A DNA stretch of 48,761 nucleotides from Hamadaea sp. (GTDB taxonomy: Bacteria; Actinomycetota; Actinomycetes; Mycobacteriales; Micromonosporaceae), in the NCBI RefSeq assembly GCF_013362815.1, contig NZ_JABFVK010000106.1, positions 1 through 48,761 on the forward strand, given 5' to 3'. The translations under genes were made by a program, and so were the position numbers. The notes under the pieces are model-generated. The model did not search any database, was not told the origin of the DNA, and worked only from the letters and a program-made list of their open reading frames with translations. Shown here in pieces: positions 42,831 to 48,761 of the stretch; position 1 is the first letter of the stretch; every line of letters starts with the position of its first letter.

Positions 42831-44027
42831 TCACGGGGCGGCGAGCGCCTCCGTCGGCGAGAGCCGGGCGGCCCGGATCGCCGGGTAGAGCCCGGCGATC
42901 GCCCCGATCACCACGGTGGCGGCCAGGCCACCCAGCGTGGCCCATGCCGGAACCACCGCCGGCCACGTCTGCGTATGCGCGTACAGGCTGGTGACGAGGA
43001 TGCCGACGAGGACTCCCCCGATCCCGCCGAGGGCGGCGAGCAGCAGTGATTCGGCGAGGAACTGCACCAGGATCTGCCCTCGGGTGGCGCCGAGCGACCG
43101 GCGGAGGCCGATCTCGGCCCGGCGTTCGAGGACGGAGATCACCATTGTGTTGGCCACCCCGACTCCGCCCACGAGCAACGCCACTGCGCCGAGTCCGAGC
43201 AGCAGCCCGGTGAACGCCTGGTCGGTGGCCTGCCGGGCGGCCAACGCGTCGGACGGGCGGGAGACGCGTACCTCGTTGGGGGCGGCCGGATTCGCCGTCG
43301 CGGCCAACACCGCCCGCACCGCCGTGACCGCGTCGTCCCGCGTACGCGTGTAGACGGTGGTCGGCAGCCCGTCGAAGCCCAGATAGGACTCCGCGGCGGG
43401 GAACCCGATCAGCGCCGCGCTGTCCAGTTCGGGAGCTAACGCGACCGGCTGCAGAATGCCCACCACCGTGAAGTAGCGGCCACCCACCAGGACTTGGACG
43501 CCGTCGCGTACGGAGAACACCCCGAGTCGCCGGGCCGCCGACGCCCCGAGCACGACCGCCGGATAACGGCTGGTCGCGTCGTTGAGCCAGACTCCGTCGG
43601 CGAGCTGGGCCGCGACCGTGGAAGGCAGATCCAGCTGCGCCGCCAGCACCGACATCCCACCGGTCTGAATCACCGGAATCCGATCACTGCGAAACACCGA
43701 GAGATCCGGTACGCGACCGACGGCGGCGACCCCCGTGACCGGACCGATCCGCCTGATCATCGGCACCGAGACGGCTGGCAGAGTCGCCCGGCCACCGAGC
43801 ATCGTCTCGCCGGGCGCGACCGTCAGCAGGTTGGTGCCGAGCGCCGCCAGCTGCTTGTCCAGCTGCGCCCGGCTGGACGAGGAGATCCCGACGACCGCGA
43901 TCATCGCCGCGATGCCGATGGCGATCCCGAGCGCCGACAGGAAGACCCGCAAGGGCCGCGTACGCAGTCCGGCCGAACCGACGCGCAAGACGTCAGCCGC
44001 GCGAAGGCGAGAAGGACTCAAACTCAT
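42831..44027 (-). CDS. ABC transporter permease, FtsX/MacB type
   Basis: 398 residues from the ATG at 44027 (GGAAGGTG upstream). One N-terminal membrane helix (FLSALGIAIGIAAMIAVVGI), a large outer MacB_PCD domain (~50-265), and three C-terminal helices of the FtsX-like core (LLLGLGAVALLVGGVGVANT, LLLAALGGIGGVLVGILVTS, LGGLAATVVIGAIAGLYPAI). The ERRAEIGLRRSLGATRGQIL motif faces the ATPase. It works with the ATPase and adaptor upstream as a mechanotransmission-type transporter rather than a channel. Likely substrates are cell-wall-active peptides, antibiotics or lipoproteins; this is inferred from the family. Confidence 0.92.
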   Translation of the reverse strand: MSLSPSRLRAADVLRVGSAGLRTRPLRVFLSALGIAIGIAAMIAVVGISSSSRAQLDKQLAALGTNLLTVAPGETMLGGRATLPAVSVPMIRRIGPVTGVAAVGRVPDLSVFRSDRIPVIQTGGMSVLAAQLDLPSTVAAQLADGVWLNDATSRYPAVVLGASAARRLGVFSVRDGVQVLVGGRYFTVVGILQPVALAPELDSAALIGFPAAESYLGFDGLPTTVYTRTRDDAVTAVRAVLAATANPAAPNEVRVSRPSDALAARQATDQAFTGLLLGLGAVALLVGGVGVANTMVISVLERRAEIGLRRSLGATRGQILVQFLAESLLLAALGGIGGVLVGILVTSLYAHTQTWPAVVPAWATLGGLAATVVIGAIAGLYPAIRAARLSPTEALAAP

Positions 44028-44097
44028 GCGATCACCTTCCTGCGGCCGGCGCTCACCTGAGGCGAACTGTGCCAGCCGATGATCAGCCTGCGGCTGC

Positions 44098-44772
44098 TCA
44101 TGTGACCACCTGCCCGTCTCGCATGTGGATCTGCCGGGGCAGGCTGTCGGCGATCTCCCGGTCGTGCGTGATGATCACGACCGTCGTCCCGCCCTCGTGC
44201 AGCGCGCGCAACAGCCCCATCACCCCCGCGCCGGACGCCGAATCCAGATTGCCGGTCGGTTCGTCGGCGAGTAGCAGCGCCGGATCGCCGACGATGGCCC
44301 GCGCGATGGCGACACGCTGCCGTTCGCCGCCCGACAACTGATGCGGCCGATGGTCCAGCCGCTGTCCCAGACCGACGCTGACCAGCGCGTTCTCGGCTCG
44401 TTGGCGACGCTGGCGGGCCGGAATCCCGCAATAGAGCAGCCCGTCGGCGACATTGTCCACAGCGGACTGTCCCGCCGCGAGGTGGAACTGCTGGAACACG
44501 AACCCGATCCGGCTCGCCCGCACCGCCGACAGCTGCCGGTCCGACAACCGCGCGACGTCCAGGCCGTCGATGCGTACCGTGCCGCGCGACGGCCGGTCCA
44601 GCGTGCCGATCAGGTGCAGCATCGTGGACTTCCCCGAACCCGACGGGCCGGCGATCGCGACCAGCTCGCCGCGCCCGACCGTCAGGCTCACGTCGCTCAC
44701 TGCCATGACGCCTGGGTACGCCTTGCTGACGCGGTCGAGTTCCACCACGGAATCCGCCCGATTCGAAGTCAT
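44098..44772 (-). CDS. ABC transporter ATP-binding protein, MacB/LolD type
   Basis: 224 residues. Walker [10 protein letters not shown] (about 39-47), Q-loop [10 protein letters not shown], signature [14 protein letters not shown], Walker [14 protein letters not shown]-loop IITHD. The PTGNLDS and FQxFHL motifs are typical of the MacB/LolD/YknY clade that drives FtsX-like permeases. The start overlaps the adaptor stop (ATGA at 44769-44772), so it is coupled to it; 70 nt separate it from the permease. Confidence 0.95.
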   Translation of the reverse strand: MTSNRADSVVELDRVSKAYPGVMAVSDVSLTVGRGELVAIAGPSGSGKSTMLHLIGTLDRPSRGTVRIDGLDVARLSDRQLSAVRASRIGFVFQQFHLAAGQSAVDNVADGLLYCGIPARQRRQRAENALVSVGLGQRLDHRPHQLSGGERQRVAIARAIVGDPALLLADEPTGNLDSASGAGVMGLLRALHEGGTTVVIITHDREIADSLPRQIHMRDGQVVT

Positions 44773-45824
44773 GACGGCATCCCCACAGTGGTTCCCTCGG
44801 TCAGGCCGTCCCCGGTGACCTCGACCCGGCCGTCGGCGAACAGTCCGGTCTTCACCGCGACGATCCGGGTGGCCGAACCCTCGACGACCTGTACGCCGTA
44901 CCCGCCCTCGGCCAGCGCCAGCAACGCCGCAACGGGAACGGTGAGGACGTTCTCCCGTTTCCCGGCGGTGAAGCCGACGTCGATGGTGGCCTGATCGAAG
45001 GCGGCCAGCGCCTGTTGATCGTCGGGCGCGACCGACACCTTGATCACGGTCTTGGCGGAATTGTTGCCCTCGGCCGGCTTGATCAAAGTACGCGCTCGCA
45101 CGATTTTGCCGGGCACGGTCTTGCCGTCGGGCAACTTCAGCGTGATCGCGCTGCCGACCTTGGCCAGCCGCTGTTCGGCCACGGCCAACTCGACTCCGAC
45201 CAGTTTCTGCGAACCCGTCGTGTTCAGCACCGCCTGGCCGGGGCCGGTCGAGTCACCGACCACCGCCTGCTGGGCGTCTACGCGTACGGGTCCGGGGGCG
45301 TAGTAGATCCGGCCCAGGTCCACCACACCGGTCTGCGACAGCCCGAGCGCTTTCTGCCACTTCTTCACCGCCGTCGTCGTGGACGCCGAGAACGTCTCGT
45401 CGACGGTGAACCCCCGATAGCCCAAGGCGTACAGGTTCTGCTCGAACTGTTTGACGTCCGGTCCCTTGGCTCCGGCCGCCAGCGCCCGATAGGCGGGCAA
45501 CGCACCGTAAAGGAGGACGACCGGCAGATTGTCCACGCGATAGATCGGCTGCCCTCGGCGTACCATTGCGCCTTGTGCGGGCAGCGCGGTGATCGTGCCC
45601 GGCAGCTTGCCGTTGACCTGGACCGAGTCGCCGTAGCCCAGCTCACCACTCTCGGTCTGGCTGTCCACGAGCGTCTGGCGGGTGACCGTCGCCGTGGCCG
45701 GGGGCGTCTTGTCGGCCGCGGCCGTCGACGGGCCGGAACCGATGCCCTTGGCCGCGATCACGGCGACGCCCACCGCGAGCAGCACTGCGATCGTCCCGGC
45801 GGTGGTGAGAAGCCGGCGCCTCAC
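44769..45824 (-). CDS. Adaptor protein with peptidoglycan-binding domain (HlyD/YknX-like)
   Basis: 351 residues. One membrane helix near the start ([17 protein letters not shown]). A beta-barrel/lipoyl half ([22 protein letters not shown], then [14 protein letters not shown]) is interrupted by a PG_binding_1 domain (~115-165, [19 protein letters not shown], ending KKWQKALGL). It ends with a membrane-proximal barrel with [12 protein letters not shown] and [10 protein letters not shown]. This adaptor-with-PG-domain arrangement is typical for actinobacterial tripartite-like ABC exporters. It probably tethers the transporter to the cell wall. Overlaps both neighbours by 4 nt (ATGA). Confidence 0.9.
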   Translation of the reverse strand: MRRRLLTTAGTIAVLLAVGVAVIAAKGIGSGPSTAAADKTPPATATVTRQTLVDSQTESGELGYGDSVQVNGKLPGTITALPAQGAMVRRGQPIYRVDNLPVVLLYGALPAYRALAAGAKGPDVKQFEQNLYALGYRGFTVDETFSASTTTAVKKWQKALGLSQTGVVDLGRIYYAPGPVRVDAQQAVVGDSTGPGQAVLNTTGSQKLVGVELAVAEQRLAKVGSAITLKLPDGKTVPGKIVRARTLIKPAEGNNSAKTVIKVSVAPDDQQALAAFDQATIDVGFTAGKRENVLTVPVAALLALAEGGYGVQVVEGSATRIVAVKTGLFADGRVEVTGDGLTEGTTVGMPS

Positions 45825-46381
45825 TTGCCGCTGCCGGTGTTCGTGCCCGCGGACTCACCGACGGGCGGGGGCGCGTACTTCTGGCATTCCTTGTCGGCCG
45901 CCTGGAAGGCCGCGCCGGCTGGGTCGATGCCGGAGGTGTTGCCGTCGAGCTGGAAGCCGTAGTCGGTCGGGTCGGGGAAGTTCTTGATGCCGTGCTCGCG
46001 CATGCATTGGGCGTATTTGCGCAGCTGGTCCAGCCGAGCCGGATCGAGCTTCTTCGGTTCGCCGCCGTTGGGCAGGTAGGGCTTGCACGCCTGCATCGCC
46101 GCGTCGACCTTGGTCGGATCCGCGCCCTCGGGCGCGTCGATCGACACCCCGCCGCCGTCGTTGAACTTCGGGTCCGGCCAGTTCGGTACGCCGTTCTCCC
46201 GCATGCATTTGGCGAACTGCAATGCCCGGGCCTTCTCGTCGACCGCACCGGTGGCGGTTGTGCTGACCCCGGGATTGGCCGTGCCGTTGGCGCTCGCTAC
46301 GCCGTCGCCCGCGCTTTTCGAGCATCCGGCCAATGCCGCCGAAGCGAGCAGGCCGAGGGCGATCGCTGCCCTTATCCTCAT
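45821..46381 (-). CDS. Lipoprotein with duplicated CMRExGxxNxPDP domain
   Basis: 186 residues. Lipobox LAGC at Cys20. Two tandem repeats follow: LQFAKCMRENGVPNWPDP (about 55-72) up to MQACKPYLP, and LRKYAQCMREHGIKNFPDP (about 122-140) up to ADKECQKYAPP. Each repeat has two cysteines (CMRE... and a second 35-40 residues later) that may form disulphides or bind a metal. Function unknown; as first gene of the adaptor-ATPase-permease operon (ATGA overlap), it is likely the substrate-sensing or substrate-handling component outside the membrane. Such proteins are frequent in actinobacteria next to this transporter type. Confidence 0.82.
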   Translation of the reverse strand: MRIRAAIALGLLASAALAGCSKSAGDGVASANGTANPGVSTTATGAVDEKARALQFAKCMRENGVPNWPDPKFNDGGGVSIDAPEGADPTKVDAAMQACKPYLPNGGEPKKLDPARLDQLRKYAQCMREHGIKNFPDPTDYGFQLDGNTSGIDPAGAAFQAADKECQKYAPPPVGESAGTNTGSGK

Positions 46382-46459
46382 GATTTGTCTCCTTCAGGAG
46401 GGATCGTGTCGGCGGTCAGTAGATCGGCCCGGGGTTTTCGCGGCCGTCACCGAATTCGT

Positions 46460-46489
46460 TGACAGCGAAGTGACATCACCGTGTGTCAC
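46460..46489. promoter_or_regulatory. Probable response-regulator binding repeats in divergent promoter
   Basis: TGACA occurs at 46460 and 46471 (11-bp period), followed by an inverted TGTCA at 46484. GTGACA/TGTCAC (46470-46489) forms a perfect 6-bp-arm palindrome. An 11-bp phase suits OmpR/PhoB-type regulators. It sits between the lipoprotein operon and the regulator gene. Confidence 0.5.
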
Positions 46490-46499
46490 CATGGGATTC

Positions 46500-47156
46500 A
46501 TGAGGATCTTGGTCGTCGAGGACGAGCCCCTGGTCGCCGACGCCGTCGCCCAATGGCTACGCGGGGACGCACACGCGGTCGACGTGGTGCACGACGGCGG
46601 GGCGGCGCTGGAACGCATCGGCGTCAACGACTACGACGTGGTCGTCCTCGACCGGGACCTGCCGGTCGTCCACGGTGACGACGTATGCCGAGAGCTTGCC
46701 GGAAGCGGCGGCGAGACCCGGGTCCTGATGCTGACCGCCTCGGCCGACGTCGCCGACCGGGTCTCGGGACTCTCCTTGGGCGCGGACGACTACCTGCCGA
46801 AGCCGTTCGCGTTCGCCGAGCTGTCGGCGCGCGTCACCGCGCTGGGCCGCCGCGCCCGCCCGGCCGCGCCGCCGATCCTGCAGCGCGGCGGCATCCGGCT
46901 GGACCCCCATCGCCGGGAGGTCTACCGCGACGGCCGCTACGTTCCGTTGTCCCGCAAGGAGTTCGCGGTGCTGGCCGAGCTGCTGCGGGCCGACGGCGCA
47001 CCGGTCTCCGCCGAGCAGCTCCTCGAAAAGGCCTGGGACGAGAACGCCGACCCGTTCACCCACTCGATCCGCATGATCATCCTGAAGTTGCGCCGCAAGC
47101 TCGGTGAGCCGCCGATCGTGCTCACCGACCCGGGTGTGGGGTACCGGGTCCCATGA
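46500..47156 (+). CDS. OmpR/PhoB family response regulator
   Basis: 218 residues from the ATG at 46500; an ATG at 46491 (MGF) is the alternative. Receiver domain with acidic pair VEDEP, phosphoacceptor Asp51 (VVLDRDLP), Thr at LMLTAS and Lys at LPKPF. C-terminal winged helix ~125-215 (LSRKEFAVLAELLRADGAPV, HSIRMIILKLRRKL, DPGVGYRVP). Overlaps the sensor kinase start by 4 nt. Being divergent from the lipoprotein-ABC operon, it probably activates that operon and its own gene, through the TGACA repeats. Confidence 0.95.
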   Translation: MRILVVEDEPLVADAVAQWLRGDAHAVDVVHDGGAALERIGVNDYDVVVLDRDLPVVHGDDVCRELAGSGGETRVLMLTASADVADRVSGLSLGADDYLPKPFAFAELSARVTALGRRARPAAPPILQRGGIRLDPHRREVYRDGRYVPLSRKEFAVLAELLRADGAPVSAEQLLEKAWDENADPFTHSIRMIILKLRRKLGEPPIVLTDPGVGYRVP

Positions 47157-48259
47157 AGCGGCTGACCTTCCGGGCCCGGCTGACCCTCGTCTACGGCTGC
47201 CTGTTCCTCGTCGCCGGCCTCGTGATGCTCGGCATCACCTACCTCCTCGTCGCCGACCGGCAGACGCCCAGCTTCAACGTCGGGTATACGGCGGCCGGCC
47301 CCGGCGATGCCGGCGCGCTGGTGAACCAGATTTCGGAGTCCGCCTGGGACGAGGCGCTGAGCGCGCTGCTCGCCCGGGGCGGCATCGCGCTGGCGGTCGT
47401 AGTCGTCGCGGCGACCGCGTTCGGCTGGCTGCTGGCCGGTCGCCTACTGCGGCCGCTCGACAAGATCACCGACACCGCGGTACGCATCGCCGACGCGCCC
47501 GCCGCCGATCGGGGCCTGCACGAGCGCATCGCGCTCACCGGCCCCCGGGACGAGGTCAAACGGCTGGCCGATGCCTTCGACACCATGCTGGAGCGCCTCG
47601 ATCACGCCTTCGACGGGCAGCGGCGCTTCGTCGCGAACGCCTCCCACGAACTGCGTACGCCGCTGACGGTCAACCGGTCATTGCTTGAGGTCGCCCTCTA
47701 CCGGGGCGAGCCGACGCCCGAGTTCCGCCAGCTGGGCCAGACCTTGCTGGAGGTCAACACCCGGCACGAGCAACTGCTGGACGGCCTTCTCGTCCTGGCC
47801 CGCTCGGAACGCGCGGTCACCGAGCGGTCCTATGTGGATGTAGCCGACATCGTGGATCATGTCGTGTCGGTGACCGACTTCGACGGCCTCGATGTTCGGG
47901 TCGCGACTGACGAGGCGGCCGTCTCCGGCAACCCGCCGCTGCTGGAGCGGCTGGTGCAGAACCTCGTCGACAACGCCGTCCGCTACAACGTGCCGTCCGG
48001 GTTCGTCGCCGTCTCCTGCTTCTCCCGGGACGACGCCGTGCTCGTGGTGGAAAACAGCGGGCCGGTCATCCCGAAGTACGACGTGCCGGCCCTCTTCGAG
48101 CCGTTCCACCGGGGCAGCCGTACCTCGCCCCAGGTGCCCGGGGCAGGACTCGGGTTGTCCATCGTCCAGGCCATCGCCCGAGCGCACGGCGGTGACGTAC
48201 GCGCCGAGTCGCGTACCGGGGGCGGGCTGGTGGTGACGGTGACCCTCCCGCCCGCCTGA
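47153..48259 (+). CDS. Sensor histidine kinase
   Basis: 368 residues. Two membrane helices (LTLVYGCLFLVAGLVMLGIT and IALAVVVVAATAFGWLLAG) frame a short ~55-residue outer loop (QTPSFNVGYTAAGPGDAGAL). HAMP linker GRLLRPLDKITDTAVRIAD, H-box ASHELRTPLTVNRSL (His165), N-box QNLVDNAVRYN, G-box GAGLGLSIVQAIARAHGG. The small sensor loop is typical of intramembrane-sensing kinases that watch the cell envelope or associated transporters. With the response regulator and the ABC operon, it forms a putative antibiotic-peptide or envelope-stress module. Confidence 0.95.
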   Translation: MKRLTFRARLTLVYGCLFLVAGLVMLGITYLLVADRQTPSFNVGYTAAGPGDAGALVNQISESAWDEALSALLARGGIALAVVVVAATAFGWLLAGRLLRPLDKITDTAVRIADAPAADRGLHERIALTGPRDEVKRLADAFDTMLERLDHAFDGQRRFVANASHELRTPLTVNRSLLEVALYRGEPTPEFRQLGQTLLEVNTRHEQLLDGLLVLARSERAVTERSYVDVADIVDHVVSVTDFDGLDVRVATDEAAVSGNPPLLERLVQNLVDNAVRYNVPSGFVAVSCFSRDDAVLVVENSGPVIPKYDVPALFEPFHRGSRTSPQVPGAGLGLSIVQAIARAHGGDVRAESRTGGGLVVTVTLPPA

Positions 48260-48333
48260 TGCCATGCAACCTCCCGTCGTCTCTGCTCCGTCGTTCCAGC
48301 GAGCGGATGATGCGCAGAGAACGGGGAGGAAAT

Positions 48334-48761
48334 GTGCGACATACCGATGAGGACGACTTCCACGAGTACGTCACGGCACGTATGGACCGCTGGCGGCGGA
48401 CGGCGTACCTGCTGTGCCGGGACTGGCACCAGGCCGACGACCTGGTCTCGATCCTGATCAGCAAGCTCTACCGGCACTGGGGCCAGGTCGCCCAGGCCGA
48501 GAACCCCGACGCGTACGCGCAGAAGGTCATGACGCGTACGTGGCTCGACGAACGACGCCGGCCGTGGCGGCGGCGAGAACAGGCGACCGACCTACTCCCG
48601 GACGGCATCGTCGAGACGAGCGACCGGGTCGCCGATCGCGAACGCCTGGACCGGCTGCTCGCCGCTCTGGGCCCACGTCAACGCGCGGTCCTCGTACTGC
48701 GCTTCTACCTGGATTACTCGGTCGAGGAGACGGCGGAGATCCTCGGCGTCTCCGTGGGCAC
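48334..48761 (+). CDS. SigE family sigma factor, cut by window edge
   Basis: 142 codons are visible from a GTG at 48334, with GGGGAGG about 5 nt upstream. Region 2 (WRRTAYLLCRDWHQADDLVS) and the start of region 4 (LLAALGPRQRAVLVLRFYLD, SVEETAEILGVSVG) belong to the SigE family of ECF sigma factors. The remainder, including most of the region 4 recognition helix and any following anti-sigma gene, lies to the right. It is the second SigE-family sigma gene in the window and stands 74 nt after the sensor kinase in the same direction, so read-through regulation is possible. Confidence 0.9.
   Translation, partial: MRHTDEDDFHEYVTARMDRWRRTAYLLCRDWHQADDLVSILISKLYRHWGQVAQAENPDAYAQKVMTRTWLDERRRPWRRREQATDLLPDGIVETSDRVADRERLDRLLAALGPRQRAVLVLRFYLDYSVEETAEILGVSVG

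Noticed and set aside
1-48761. Secondary-metabolite gene cluster
   Set aside because: A FAD monooxygenase, methyltransferases and an exporter are present but are far apart, and no polyketide, peptide or terpene synthase is seen.
1-48761. CRISPR array, tRNA or rRNA genes, prophage or integrative element
   Set aside because: No regularly spaced repeats, cloverleaf with CCA-end context, integrase, transposase or phage structural gene was found by reading.

Overview
The window is chromosomal DNA of a high-GC filamentous actinomycete. A member of the Micromonosporaceae (Actinoplanes, Micromonospora, Dactylosporangium and relatives) fits best. The reasons are the SigE-family sigma factors, a DUF397 protein, a DUF6153 protein, many secreted multidomain hydrolases with GTG or TTG starts, and a GAAC-N4-GTTC type SOS box. 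No rRNA, tRNA, CRISPR array, transposase or phage gene was seen. The family assignment is an inference from gene content.

Layout. 1-7200: a secreted M28 aminopeptidase (cut by the left edge), an L,D-transpeptidase lipoprotein, an amidohydrolase, two unknown genes, a TetR regulator divergent from a FAD monooxygenase, and a DUF397 protein. 7341-9957: a glycosyltransferase remnant and a discoidin-GH16 glucanase remnant, joined head to head with both N-termini missing. 9976-15743: a LacI regulator, a stress protein, a potassium channel, a GH6 cellulase, a PHP phosphoesterase and a BNR-repeat sialidase-like protein. 15818-21426: a TetR/membrane-protein pair behind a large dyad operator, membrane and unknown proteins, a DUF1801 protein, and a SigE-type sigma factor with its membrane partner. 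21625-27029: a CNNM/CorC protein and a probable copper-response block (DUF6153, DUF305, P1B-ATPase) behind a CsoR-like operator. 27131-30420: two translationally coupled dynamin-like GTPases. 30417-34953: a CBM35-FnIII-GH8 glycanase and a subtilisin-like protease. 35017-41045: regulators, three methyltransferase-fold proteins, HIT, YkvA and acyl-CoA-binding proteins, and DNA polymerase IV behind a LexA box. 41139-48761: a SpaA-type secreted protein, then an operon for a lipoprotein, an adaptor, an ABC ATPase and an FtsX-type permease. A divergent response regulator/histidine kinase pair follows, and a SigE-type sigma factor is cut by the right edge.

How it fits together. Three carbohydrate-active enzymes (GH6, GH8, GH16) and two secreted peptidases point to a saprophytic, polymer-degrading life. 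Operator-like palindromes lie in front of GH6, GH8 and the LacI gene and are all different, which suggests separate sugar-responsive regulators. The last 6 kb looks like a cell-envelope stress efflux module controlled by its own two-component system.

The main unexplained structures are these: (1) the double-truncation junction near 8050-8065; (2) a family of 50-60 bp inverted-repeat elements with GATC-containing ends, mostly at gene 3' ends, including a near-identical inverted pair flanking 2866-4613 and one copy inside a coding sequence; (3) the CPD variant of the metal-ATPase CPx motif; (4) strong local enrichment of the word GTACGC/GCGTAC.
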